From Sporolactobacillus spathodeae (GTDB lineage: Bacteria; Bacillota; Bacilli; Bacillales; Sporolactobacillaceae), in contig NZ_JAFBEV010000002.1 in assembly GCF_016908935.1 (NCBI RefSeq), forward strand, positions 124,001-188,000: 64,000 bases of DNA, written 5' to 3'. The position numbers and the translations under genes were made by a program. Below the pieces are notes generated by a model that was not told the DNA's origin, did no database searches, and worked only from the letters and a program-made list of their open reading frames with translations. Below, one piece after another: positions 42,167 to 52,165 of the stretch. Within the stretch, counting starts at the first letter, position 1; every line of letters begins with the position of its first letter.

Positions 42167-45100
42167 ATGCGCAGCAGAAGGCTTCCACAAGGTCTCAAAA
42201 AGACAAAAAAGAGAAAAATGATCAAACAAATTCTGATAATCGGACTGTCGCTTTTCGTCTGCTTCAGTCAGATGTCACTTGCCCCACTCGGAAAAGCGTA
42301 TGCAGATACTAACTCTACCGGAACCACAACAAACACTTCATTCATTGATGCGGTGAAGTTAGTGACTGGTGACGCCCAATCGGGTACAGAAGTTTCGACA
42401 ACCAATCCGTTGACCCAGGGTGAGACGGTCAATCTGGAATACAGATGGTCGAAAAAAGCCGATCAGCAACTAGCTGCCAATCAACCCATTACCTTTAAAA
42501 TTCCTGACGCGTTCAAGGTAGATCAGGACATTACGGAGAAATATATCAGTGATAATAGCTCAGTGAAAACAGAAGATGGAAAGACGATCGGCACGATTGC
42601 TGTGACGACAAGCGATGCCGCTCAGAACGCAAATACCGTGACGATCACCTTCGATGATAGCCAATTACAGGATTTAACTACGGCAAACGGCACGATTATC
42701 ATTCCCGTCACCTACAACGCCAGCATCATAGCCGATGGAACGAAATCCATCGATTTTGATCTAGGCAATAACCAAACCACCACTGTGAATGTAGCACTCA
42801 AAGCGGACACAGCATCATCGAGTTCCGCAAGCAGTATATCAAGCGACACAACGAGCAGCAATGGTTCAAGTAGCAGTTCATCGACGAGTAGTACAAGCAG
42901 CAGCACGACGGGGAGTTCAGCTGATCAGACAACAGTAACATCGGGTGATTCATCATCAACGGCTACCGGAACGAGCTCAAATAGTGCGTTGAGTACGACA
43001 TCGGATTCATCAGCAACGGGAACGAGTGGTGACTCAAGTACACAATTAATGTCTTCAAGTAAGTTGTTCAAAATACCTCTGATTCGAAGTGCTACAGTGC
43101 AAAACACCAAAGAAATTACTGACCTGCAGCCGGTATCTATTGTCCTAGTCGATCCAGATACGAAGGATTCTCAAGGAAATCCCGTTCCTTATACAGAAGC
43201 TCATCCGGCATCTTTAGACTCTTCAGTGAGAATTGAATATACATGGAGTGTTCCAGAGGAAATTCGACAAACTATTAACAATGGAGATACACTTTCGTTG
43301 GACTTGCCCAACATATTCAAAATACCATCAGGTCAATCTTTAAATGGAGATCTTTATGACTCTGTAAATAAAGCATCATTTGGTAGTTTTACGGTTAATG
43401 ACGCAGGTCATGTAGTTATGACATTTAATGAAAATTTTCAAAAATACAACAACGTTTCTTTTGGAATGTATGTTGATGCACAAATTGACAAAAGTAATGT
43501 TAAAGATACAACGCAACAAAACATTCAATTTCCAATTTACCAGCAAACTGAGAATGCAACGATTTATTTTAAACCTGGATTTACAGATCCCATTAAAAAG
43601 CAATTTGATTCATTTGATTCAAATCACAATCCTAAAAAAATAACATGGAAGATTGACGTTAACTTAAATCAACAGGACTTGCAAAATGCACAGGTGATTG
43701 AAGATCTTCCTAGTGAAGGATTGACGTACGATTCTGTTCAAATATATCCACTAACGGCTAATTCAGTTACAGGAACGATCGGGAGTCCAGATACATCCAA
43801 TCCCTTTACGGATTTCACGGTGGATAGCAACACGGGTACCGTTAATTTGGGGCATATTACAGGGGCTTACGAATTAGTTTATATAACTACGATTAATAGC
43901 GATAAGATACCTAATGATGGTGGATCAGTAACATTAACTAATACAGCAACACTACAAGACGGCAATACCACGTTGGGGTCTGGTTTTGATCAAGCGTCCC
44001 CCACCTATGGAAGTATGATTAAAAAAACATATTTAGGCCAGGATCCAAATAATTCTCAAGTCACCCAGTGGCAGATTCAGTATAATTATGGAGAAAAAAA
44101 TGTTTCTGCAGATGAGGATTCGATTACGGATACGTTTGATACATCGAAATTTTTCTATGACAATATAAAGGTGCAGAAAGTAACCTGGGATTCAAGTGGT
44201 AATCCTTCTTATACTGTTGTGACCAACAGTCTTCCTGCTGACGCAATAAAATCAACATCGACAGGTTTCACGGTTGATTTCGGCGGTGGCAGTTCTGCTT
44301 ATCTAGTAACGTATGATCTGAAAATGAAATCTGGAAACGCCTATATTGATCAATCTACGCCGGTTGATAATACAGCCACAGCTGGTAATGGATCCTCAAC
44401 AGAAGCCATTTCAGGCGCAGTAGATCAGCAAAGCCTGATAAAATCACACAGCAATATTGATTACAATAATAAAACGGTTGGCTGGACGTTAATGGTTAAT
44501 GAAGATGGGTACCCATTGAATAATTGGTCAATTAATGATACTTTTTCCTACCCACTATCTAATCTAACTAATTTTCATGTTTGGACAGTGACAAAATCTG
44601 TTGATTCAATATCCGGAGTCGTAACGTGGAATAAAGGTACAGACGTAACGAGTCAATTTGCATTTAATCAGCCGGATAAAAATGGGAAGTCCGGGTTTCA
44701 ACTGTCACCGAGTTCGACATACAATCCAACAAATGAAACATTTATGATTACGTACACGACTAATTTTAATGGGTACACATCATCAAATGATTCTGGAAAT
44801 ATTGCCTCTGTATCCAATAATTCAATCTTGGATTGGTATGAAAGCCAAACAGCAACCGATGTACATGAAACGTCGACAAATGATAGCTTTTCACCAAATT
44901 CATACACGCAAACAAATGGATTCAAGACAGATAGCGGGTATAATCCAGTTAACCAGAATATTCTCTGGAAAATATATACGAATTATAATGAAGAACCTTT
45001 AAATGGTGCATCTATCAGCGATCCAATTCCAACAGGTATGGTTTTAGATTCTGGTATCCCTGTAAATATATATAAATATGATATAAATCAAGATGGAAGT

Positions 45101-48100
45101 GTAGCGAATGAAACATTAATTGCACAGTACAATGTTTCAAGTGATGGGACAGTTACCAAGGGCACACCAAGTTCTTCTGAATTCACCGTGATTCCACCAT
45201 CATCGGGTAGTAATACATTAAAAGTGAATTATAATGTTCCGGTGAATGATAAAGGTCATTATATGGTCAGCTTTGCAACTGATTTGAGAGGGCAAGTAGT
45301 CCAGAAAAGTTACACAAATAATGCAACTTTTAATAATGGTTCTTATCCTGCAAGAACATTGACAGACAAAGTCCAGCCGACAAATGGTGGACGATGGATT
45401 GGTAAATACGGCAGCCAGGATGGGAAAAATTTTGACTGGACAATGGAAGTGAATAGGAGTTTATCAGTAATTGATCCAGGTGCAACAATTACAGATACAT
45501 CTTCACCAGGTCAAATTGTGAATACAGATTCATTTAAAGTATATCCAGCAAAAATTCAGAATGGTGTTGTGCAAACAGACTCATCGGGGCATATGATTCC
45601 TGATACAACAAAACCACTGACTAAAGACGTTGATTATGCACTAACTGTGCAGCAACCGGATGATAATGGTCAACAAATATTTACACTCACATTTAAAAAA
45701 GGAATGGATAACTCCACAGCCTATGTGGTTCAGTATTCGTCACAAATCAATATTTCTACGACTACTGGGTCAATAACTAATTCAGCCTCATTTAATGGAA
45801 ATAATAGTCAAGTAATGCAGAACACAAATAATATTGAAGAATTTGTTACCAACTTATCTTCCGGAGGATGGGCAATTGGAAATTTGGGAAGCTTGACTTT
45901 CAAAAAGATTGGCGTTGGTTCGATACCGATGCAGAATGTTACCTTTGAGTTGTGGAGCGTGGATAGCGATGGTAATCAAACTCTAGTAAGAACTGGTGAA
46001 ACTGATGCCAATGGTATTTTGACATTCGGAAACGTGGTGCTCGGTAAAGGTAATGACTATATTTTAAAAGAAACATCGGCACCAAACGGATATCTTCTTC
46101 ACGATCCAATAACGATAGATACGGGAAATTATCAAAATGGGACTACATCGAGCAATCCTGTCCTTGTATCTGATCAGCAGAATCAGCTTGTTGTTCAGAA
46201 AATCGTAAACCCTGGGGATTCTGCAGGTGGAACAGAGTTTGAATTATACAAAAAGAATCTTGCTGGTGGCTATGATCTAGTGACATCTGAAGGAAATAAT
46301 GGAATTATTCCAGTTGATTCTAGTGGTAAGCTCACCCTAAGTGGACTCGATCAGGGTTCGTATTATCTCACGGAGTATCAACCGCCGAAAGGGTATATGC
46401 AAAATCCAGATCAAATTAATTTTAATGTAAACAGTCAAAACCAGATTGTTGACAGCGATGGTAATGAAGTTACAGAACCAATAGATTTTACAGATTATCA
46501 GGGTTCTGTGACACTGACAAAGCAAGATGAGTCGGGGAATACAATAAAAGAAGCTGGAGCTAGTTTCTCTCTTCAAAAATTAAACGATGGTGTGGATCCG
46601 AAAGATGCGTCAGAGTCAGATTGGACGACACAAACTGGAATCGATGAGAGTAAGACAACAACCAGCAACAACGGTCAATTTACATTAGGTGGTCTAGTAC
46701 CGGGAACTTACCGCTTTCAAGAGACAGTAGCACCCGATGGCTATTTATTGAATGCCAATCCTACAGTTTCTTTTACAATAAGTAAAACAGGGTCGGCAAC
46801 AGATGAGAAAAGTGTAATTGCAACAGATTCCCTGAATTCGGTTACCTTGACCAAGCAAGAGGATCAAGGCCAGCCTATACTGAATTCATCGGCCACATTC
46901 CAGTTGATTAATGATAAGACCAGTAGTCCGGTTACTGCGGATGATTTTTATAACGGACAATTGCCAGAAGGTAGCAGTGAATTTATAACTGGTTCTGATG
47001 GCAAAGTAACTGTGAGTGGTTTAAATCCAGGGACCTACCACTTTGTAGAGACAGGGGCACCTTCCGGATATTTCTTAGGATCATCTGCAGAATCACGACC
47101 TTTTACTATTTCTAACACAGATACACAGGGGGTAAGTCAATCAATAAGCGATAGTCTCAATAGTATAACGGTAGAAAAGACGGATAGGGTTACGGGTACA
47201 GGTTTACCAGGGGCTGTTTTCCAACTGTATGATCAAAATGGACCAGTAGCGGATTCAGATTTTTATAATGATCAGCTTCCCGGGAACAGTAATAAATTTA
47301 CTACTGGTGATGAAGGGGCGTTAACGGTGAAGGGATTAGTGCCCGGACAATATTATTTTGTTGAAGTTGCTGCTCCAAATGGTTATGCTCTTGGCACAGA
47401 TGTAACAACTCCAACATTTGGTATTACCAGTACCACAAGCCATTTAGATCAAATATTGGTTCAGGACGACTTAAATCAGGTTACACTGACAAAAAACGAT
47501 CTAAATGATAAGAGTGCAGTACTTGCAGGGGCACAATTCAAATTGGAGAATAGCTTGGGAATTGCAGTAACAAGTGACATTAATGGCCACGCACTTTCTG
47601 ACGTTTGGACGACGAATTCCGATGGACAGTTTACGGTTAAGGGACTGCCAACAGGCTCCTATCAATTTGTAGAAACAAAAGCACCGGATGGCTATCTTCT
47701 TGACGCAACGCCTATTCCTTTTGAAGTGATCAATACATTGGCTGCTGCATTACCAATAAGTGCTACAGACAAAGAAAACACGGTCACTCTGACCAAGGTC
47801 GACAAGAATGACCATAACATACACCTTCAGGGAGCGGAATTTGAGCTCCAGGATAGCAATGGAAATCCGGTTACAAAGGATGCGGCAGGTGACTCGCTGC
47901 CGACAACCTGGAAGACGGATTCAAATGGACAGTTCACGGTTAGCGGTCTAGCACCTGGAAGCTACCAATTTGTAGAGACGAAGGCACCAACGAATTATGA
48001 CTTGGATGCGACGCCGATACCGTTCAAGATAACGGATACGGACATTTCGTCGCAAGAATTGACGGCCACCGACAAACTGTCACCGGGAACGGTTCAGCTT

Positions 48101-48979
48101 ACCAAAGTTGATAAAAATGATATGTCTATCCATCTACAAGGGGCGACTTTTAAACTGGTAGACAGCAAAGGCAACGCTGTAACCAAAGACAGTGATGGCA
48201 ATACGCTGCCGACTTCGTGGACAACGGACAGCAACGGGCTGTTCACAGTCGGTAATCTAGCGCCTGGAGATTATCAGTTTATTGAAACCCAAGCACCGTA
48301 CGGATACGATTTGGATGCGGCACCAATTCCATTTACAATCGCGAAAAGCCAGCAAAAGGCAGCGGAGATTACGGCCACCGATAAACTGACACCGGGTGAC
48401 GTGCGGTTGACGAAAGTCGATGCGAATGATAAAAATGCGGTGCTCAAAGGCGCTGTATTTAAACTGGAAGACAGCAGCGACAATACACTGAAAACGGGTT
48501 TGACGACAGACAATAATGGACAGTTCGTTGTCAAAGGACTCGCACCAGGAAAATATTTCTTTGTTGAAACGAAAGCGCCAACCGGCTACCAGCTGGACAA
48601 TACGCCGATACCGTTCACAATTGAAAAGGGTCAAGCACATGCTGTTGAAATAACAGCAAAGGACAAACCGGAACCAATTGTCATGAAGGGTAAGCCGGGT
48701 GTGGTTTACAACGTTGTTGATAACCACGGCCATATCATTCGCCGCGGCGTTATGGCAGATGAGCAAGGCAATGTGATTATTAAAGGCTTGAAACCAGGAA
48801 GCTACCATCTTGTCCGCGCTGTTGAAGCGTATGTATCTTCACCATCAAGCAAAAAGACTTCAGGGAATCTGCCGACAACTGGCGATACCAACGATTTAGT
48901 CGGTATGGCAGTAGGTCTGGTTCTCCTGCTTTGCGGCGGCGGTCTTGCTTTCTTCGCAAGACGGCGCGGCAATAATTAA
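42167..48979 (+). CDS. giant LPXTG-anchored adhesin with Cna-B (SpaA-like) repeats
   Basis: A 2270-residue surface protein. Residues 1-47 are a long basic signal peptide (ILIIGLSLFVCFSQMSLAPL ... AYA). Residues about 50-213 are a Cna/SdrG-like adhesin domain. Residues about 215-291 form a Ser/Thr-rich linker. Residues about 300-1240 hold a second adhesin part and about five collagen-binding-like units with a W-x-I/M-x-V/T-N pattern. Residues about 1240-2170 are nine Cna-B units, each ending in E-x-x-x-P-x-G/N-Y, many with LTKVDKND near the start (isopeptide Lys). A degenerate tenth follows, then LPTTG at about 2235, a hydrophobic stretch and RRRGNN. Sortase anchoring is expected; a sortase gene lies 0.5 kb downstream. 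The AT-rich interior differs in base use from both ends. Confidence 0.92.
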   Translation: MRSRRLPQGLKKTKKRKMIKQILIIGLSLFVCFSQMSLAPLGKAYADTNSTGTTTNTSFIDAVKLVTGDAQSGTEVSTTNPLTQGETVNLEYRWSKKADQQLAANQPITFKIPDAFKVDQDITEKYISDNSSVKTEDGKTIGTIAVTTSDAAQNANTVTITFDDSQLQDLTTANGTIIIPVTYNASIIADGTKSIDFDLGNNQTTTVNVALKADTASSSSASSISSDTTSSNGSSSSSSTSSTSSSTTGSSADQTTVTSGDSSSTATGTSSNSALSTTSDSSATGTSGDSSTQLMSSSKLFKIPLIRSATVQNTKEITDLQPVSIVLVDPDTKDSQGNPVPYTEAHPASLDSSVRIEYTWSVPEEIRQTINNGDTLSLDLPNIFKIPSGQSLNGDLYDSVNKASFGSFTVNDAGHVVMTFNENFQKYNNVSFGMYVDAQIDKSNVKDTTQQNIQFPIYQQTENATIYFKPGFTDPIKKQFDSFDSNHNPKKITWKIDVNLNQQDLQNAQVIEDLPSEGLTYDSVQIYPLTANSVTGTIGSPDTSNPFTDFTVDSNTGTVNLGHITGAYELVYITTINSDKIPNDGGSVTLTNTATLQDGNTTLGSGFDQASPTYGSMIKKTYLGQDPNNSQVTQWQIQYNYGEKNVSADEDSITDTFDTSKFFYDNIKVQKVTWDSSGNPSYTVVTNSLPADAIKSTSTGFTVDFGGGSSAYLVTYDLKMKSGNAYIDQSTPVDNTATAGNGSSTEAISGAVDQQSLIKSHSNIDYNNKTVGWTLMVNEDGYPLNNWSINDTFSYPLSNLTNFHVWTVTKSVDSISGVVTWNKGTDVTSQFAFNQPDKNGKSGFQLSPSSTYNPTNETFMITYTTNFNGYTSSNDSGNIASVSNNSILDWYESQTATDVHETSTNDSFSPNSYTQTNGFKTDSGYNPVNQNILWKIYTNYNEEPLNGASISDPIPTGMVLDSGIPVNIYKYDINQDGSVANETLIAQYNVSSDGTVTKGTPSSSEFTVIPPSSGSNTLKVNYNVPVNDKGHYMVSFATDLRGQVVQKSYTNNATFNNGSYPARTLTDKVQPTNGGRWIGKYGSQDGKNFDWTMEVNRSLSVIDPGATITDTSSPGQIVNTDSFKVYPAKIQNGVVQTDSSGHMIPDTTKPLTKDVDYALTVQQPDDNGQQIFTLTFKKGMDNSTAYVVQYSSQINISTTTGSITNSASFNGNNSQVMQNTNNIEEFVTNLSSGGWAIGNLGSLTFKKIGVGSIPMQNVTFELWSVDSDGNQTLVRTGETDANGILTFGNVVLGKGNDYILKETSAPNGYLLHDPITIDTGNYQNGTTSSNPVLVSDQQNQLVVQKIVNPGDSAGGTEFELYKKNLAGGYDLVTSEGNNGIIPVDSSGKLTLSGLDQGSYYLTEYQPPKGYMQNPDQINFNVNSQNQIVDSDGNEVTEPIDFTDYQGSVTLTKQDESGNTIKEAGASFSLQKLNDGVDPKDASESDWTTQTGIDESKTTTSNNGQFTLGGLVPGTYRFQETVAPDGYLLNANPTVSFTISKTGSATDEKSVIATDSLNSVTLTKQEDQGQPILNSSATFQLINDKTSSPVTADDFYNGQLPEGSSEFITGSDGKVTVSGLNPGTYHFVETGAPSGYFLGSSAESRPFTISNTDTQGVSQSISDSLNSITVEKTDRVTGTGLPGAVFQLYDQNGPVADSDFYNDQLPGNSNKFTTGDEGALTVKGLVPGQYYFVEVAAPNGYALGTDVTTPTFGITSTTSHLDQILVQDDLNQVTLTKNDLNDKSAVLAGAQFKLENSLGIAVTSDINGHALSDVWTTNSDGQFTVKGLPTGSYQFVETKAPDGYLLDATPIPFEVINTLAAALPISATDKENTVTLTKVDKNDHNIHLQGAEFELQDSNGNPVTKDAAGDSLPTTWKTDSNGQFTVSGLAPGSYQFVETKAPTNYDLDATPIPFKITDTDISSQELTATDKLSPGTVQLTKVDKNDMSIHLQGATFKLVDSKGNAVTKDSDGNTLPTSWTTDSNGLFTVGNLAPGDYQFIETQAPYGYDLDAAPIPFTIAKSQQKAAEITATDKLTPGDVRLTKVDANDKNAVLKGAVFKLEDSSDNTLKTGLTTDNNGQFVVKGLAPGKYFFVETKAPTGYQLDNTPIPFTIEKGQAHAVEITAKDKPEPIVMKGKPGVVYNVVDNHGHIIRRGVMADEQGNVIIKGLKPGSYHLVRAVEAYVSSPSSKKTSGNLPTTGDTNDLVGMAVGLVLLLCGGGLAFFARRRGNN

Positions 48980-48993
48980 ATCATGATCGATAG

Positions 48994-49033
48994 AAAAAGA
49001 GTCCGGTCGGATCCATCTGATCGGGCTCTTTTT
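48994..49033 (+). terminator. terminator of the adhesin gene
   Basis: AAAAAGAGTCCG / CGGGCTCTTTTT stem extended by GGTCGGATC / GATC pairing. Confidence 0.8.
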
Positions 49034-49182
49034 ACAAGGATATGATTTTTTATGTGTAAAAGGCAGCGAAACTGTGGGATGCTTAGGGCAACAAACGACC
49101 AAGGCAAAAAACCTAGGCAGCCTAGTTATTCTCAATAGTAAGATAGTGCCTCGCGGCTTGCTGAATGAAAAATGTATTATTC

Positions 49183-49300
49183 AAACACGAAAGCGCGAGA
49201 CGCCTGCGGGAAGAGCAGGACAAGGGAGACCCCGCAGGTTTTCGTATGTTTGAGGAGGCTCCCGTCCTGCCCGCGGCAAGCGAGCAGCTGAAGTGTGGTC
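49183..49300 (+). repeat. copy of the dispersed repeat between adhesin and sortase genes
   Basis: GCGAGACGCCTGCGGGAAGA, GGGAGACCCCGCAGG, GAGGAGGCTCCCGTCCTGCC and CCGCGGCAAGCGAGCAGCTG. The hairpin tail is lost. Confidence 0.7.
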
Positions 49301-49467
49301 AAGATCAATTTGATGCCCAAAGCCGCATTCAGATTCACGCTCAAGGGAAAAGCTCAGCCTAGTTTATCTCAGTCTTTATTTTTCCCAAATTCAATCGCGA
49401 TTCAGCTTAAGGCTCTGTGCTACACTTTGAAGAGAATGAAAGGCTTCGGGAAGTAGGAGTGGGGATT

Positions 49468-50109
49468 TTGAAAAGGAAAATTTTAATTGCGGTTCTTCTA
49501 CTCACGGGTGCCATACTGCTGCTCTCGCCATTTATCAAAGAGGGCTTGATTGCCCGATTGAGCAGTCAATATAACCAGGAACACTTCACTTCAAATCAGT
49601 TGGCAGCAAACAACAAGCGCCAAGCATCGTTCAAGTTTCAGTCAATCCAGCCGCCAGGCCTTCTTGAAACGGTTCAATCGGGTCTCGTGGTGAATCCCAA
49701 AGCGGTTATCGGCCAACTGCGTGTGCCTAGCGTCGGCATCAATCTGCCGATTCTAAAAGGGACAACGAGCGCCAACCTGCTCGGCGGCGCAACGACGATG
49801 CGACCTGATCAGAAAATGGGGACAGGCAATTATCCACTTGCCGGTCACCACATGCGCGAGGGAAACTTATTGTTCGGGCCACTGATGCGGATTCGAATAG
49901 GCGCACGGATTGTGATCACTAATCTGAAAAAACATTATACCTATCAGGTTACGGAACGCAATATTGTTGCGGAAACCGATGGCGCGGTCATCGATCAAAC
50001 AAAGACGGCACAAGTGACGCTGGTGACCTGCGATAAACCGACGCGGACGCCGAATCGCTTGATTGTCGTTGGAAAGCTGATCAAAGAAACGATCCATCAA
50101 AAGAAATAA
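49468..50109 (+). CDS. srtA: class A sortase
   Basis: A 213-residue membrane-anchored transpeptidase from the preferred TTG at 49468 (AGGAGTGGGG upstream; the ATG at 49417 adds an unconserved hydrophilic leader). Residues 4-22 are the N-terminal anchor helix. The catalytic triad is His127 (YPLAGHHM), Cys188 (VTLVTCDK) and Arg197 (PNRLIVVG). It cleaves LPXTG between Thr and Gly and joins the protein to the peptidoglycan cross-bridge. The adhesin just upstream has LPTTG and is the obvious substrate, though a class A enzyme normally serves many proteins. It has its own unit behind terminator and repeat. Confidence 0.92.
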   Translation: MKRKILIAVLLLTGAILLLSPFIKEGLIARLSSQYNQEHFTSNQLAANNKRQASFKFQSIQPPGLLETVQSGLVVNPKAVIGQLRVPSVGINLPILKGTTSANLLGGATTMRPDQKMGTGNYPLAGHHMREGNLLFGPLMRIRIGARIVITNLKKHYTYQVTERNIVAETDGAVIDQTKTAQVTLVTCDKPTRTPNRLIVVGKLIKETIHQKK

Positions 50110-50191
50110 CGCGTTGGGATCGAAGGCATTCAAATTGGCAGCCGGTTCGTGTAAGATGAGGGAAGAATATCTTTTGAAGGATGGACGCCAA

Positions 50192-52084
50192 TTGAGTATT
50201 TTGGATGCGGAAAATTTATATAAAACGTACGGCACACAAGTTCTTTTTAATCATATTTCATTCTCGATCAGCGAAAAAGAGCGAATTGGTCTGATCGGTG
50301 TGAATGGAACGGGCAAATCAACATTGCTGAACGTGCTTACCGGTCTGGACTCTGTTGAATCGGGAACATTGCGTCACGCCAAGTCATTTCGAATGGCCTA
50401 TTTGTCGCAAAGTCCGACATTTGCCGCTGATCAGACAGCGATTGACTATATCTATGGTGGTGATGCGCCGATGATGCAAGTGCTGCGTCATTATGAGCAG
50501 GCACTCGCCGATTTAGAGGCCAATCCAGATAATCGTTCGAAGCAAGAGAAACTGCTTGAGCAGCAGCAGCGGATGGACACTGCAAATGCTTGGGAAGCGG
50601 AAGCCTCCGCGAAAAGCATCTTGACCCGGCTCGGTATCCATTCCTTTGATCAGTCGACCGCTGATTTCTCCGGCGGACAGAAAAAACGAGTGGCGCTGGC
50701 TCGGGCACTGATTCAGCCAGCCGATTTGCTGATTCTGGACGAGCCGACGAACCATTTGGACAATGAAACGATTGAATGGCTCGAGCAGGCGCTTGCCGAG
50801 TATCCGGGTTCTTTGCTGATGGTCACGCATGATCGCTATTTCCTCAACCGAGTGACCAATCGGATTTATGAACTCGAACAGGGCAATCTGTATATTTATG
50901 ATGGTAACTACGAGTACTTTTTGGAGAAAAAGGCAGAACGCGAGGAATTGGCGCAAAGCGATGAAGCGAAGCATCGCAATCAGCTGCGCAGTGAACTGGC
51001 ATGGCTGCGTCGCGGTGCCAAAGCGCGTTCCACCAAGCAAAAAGCGCGGGTAGAACGCGTGCACGAACTGCAAGCCCATCAAGGTCCCGCACAGAAAAAA
51101 GCGGTAGATATTGCCTTAGGATCCGTTCGGCTCGGTAAAAAAGTGATTGAAACACATGATTTGGTGAAGAATTTTCAAGGGCGTTCGTTGATTAACGGTT
51201 TGGATTTACTTGTTCTGCCGGGCGAGCGACTTGGCATCATTGGCGCAAATGGCAGTGGTAAAACGACCTTGCTGAATTTGCTCGCGGGGCGGCTCGATCC
51301 GGATTCAGGTACGATCGAAATCGGCGAGACGGTTAAAATCGGTTATTATACGCAGGAACATCAGGAAATGGATCAAGATTTGCGGGTCATCGATTATATC
51401 AAAGAAGGCGCGCAAGTGCTACGCACAGCCGACGGCCAGCAGGTCACGGCGGAACAGATGCTGGAACGCTTCTTATTTGCCAGACCACGCCAGCAAACAT
51501 ATATCCGCAAATTATCTGGTGGCGAGCGTAAAAGGCTTTATCTGCTCCGGGTGCTGATGTCGGAACCGAATGTGCTGTTCCTTGACGAACCAACGAATGA
51601 TCTTGATACTGAGACACTGACAATTCTCGAAGACTATCTGTTGCAATTTATCGGAACGATCATCGCTGTGTCGCATGACCGCTACTTCCTTGATCGAATT
51701 GCCGATCGGCTGATCGCCTTTGAGGGTGAGGGACAGATTCGTCCCTTCGAGGGTGGATATAGCGACTATATGGCTGCGCGCAAAGCGGAACTGGCAGAGA
51801 AGAACACGCCCGCGGAACAGCCAAAACCCGCAATTCGGCAACCAGTGAAAAAGAAAAAACTGTCCTATAAAGAACAGCAGGAATGGAATGGAATTGAAGA
51901 CCGGATTGCGTCGCTCGAACAGCGTGTTGAGACGTTGAAACAGGAAATCAACGCAGCTGGAAGCAATGCACTAAAAGCACAGGAACTCTATCAACAGCAG
52001 CAAGATGCCGAAGAAGAATTGGACCAGGCAATGGAGCGTTGGACGGAATTGTCGCTTAAAATTGAAGCACTTGAGCATGAATAA
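50192..52084 (+). CDS. yfmR: ABC-F ATPase, YfmR-like (ribosome-associated)
   Basis: A soluble protein of 630 residues from the TTG at 50192 (GAAGGATGG upstream), giving the family start SILDAENLYKTYG; the ATG at 50114 is rejected. Two ABC domains: Walker A GVNGTGKST and GANGSGKTT, signatures FSGGQKKRVALARAL and LSGGERKRLYLLRVL, Walker B LLILDEPTNHLD and VLFLDEPTNDLD. The interdomain linker of ABC-F proteins is present (WLRRGAKARSTKQKARVERV), and the C-terminus is a coiled coil (about 550-630). It lacks membrane segments. B. subtilis YfmR (629 aa) relieves ribosomes stalled at difficult peptides; the same role is inferred. Confidence 0.88.
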   Translation: MSILDAENLYKTYGTQVLFNHISFSISEKERIGLIGVNGTGKSTLLNVLTGLDSVESGTLRHAKSFRMAYLSQSPTFAADQTAIDYIYGGDAPMMQVLRHYEQALADLEANPDNRSKQEKLLEQQQRMDTANAWEAEASAKSILTRLGIHSFDQSTADFSGGQKKRVALARALIQPADLLILDEPTNHLDNETIEWLEQALAEYPGSLLMVTHDRYFLNRVTNRIYELEQGNLYIYDGNYEYFLEKKAEREELAQSDEAKHRNQLRSELAWLRRGAKARSTKQKARVERVHELQAHQGPAQKKAVDIALGSVRLGKKVIETHDLVKNFQGRSLINGLDLLVLPGERLGIIGANGSGKTTLLNLLAGRLDPDSGTIEIGETVKIGYYTQEHQEMDQDLRVIDYIKEGAQVLRTADGQQVTAEQMLERFLFARPRQQTYIRKLSGGERKRLYLLRVLMSEPNVLFLDEPTNDLDTETLTILEDYLLQFIGTIIAVSHDRYFLDRIADRLIAFEGEGQIRPFEGGYSDYMAARKAELAEKNTPAEQPKPAIRQPVKKKKLSYKEQQEWNGIEDRIASLEQRVETLKQEINAAGSNALKAQELYQQQQDAEEELDQAMERWTELSLKIEALEHE

Positions 52085-52086
52085 AG

Positions 52087-52123
52087 ACAGGCAGGCCACG
52101 AATTAAAGGGCCTGCCTGTTTTA
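52087..52123 (+). terminator. terminator of the ABC-F gene
   Basis: ACAGGCAGGCC / GGCCTGCCTGT perfect 11-bp stem, then TTTT. Confidence 0.88.
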
Positions 52124-52165
52124 AAAAGATACGAATCTATATGACTTTTTATAAAAAATGCAGCG

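Noticed and set aside
48257-48808. 183-aa minus-strand ORF within the adhesin
   Set aside because: Antisense of the Cna-B repeats; open only because of the codon bias of the repeats.
42167-48979. CRISPR-like direct repeats
   Set aside because: The periodic sequence is coding Cna-B repeat; there are no short identical repeats with unique spacers anywhere in the window.
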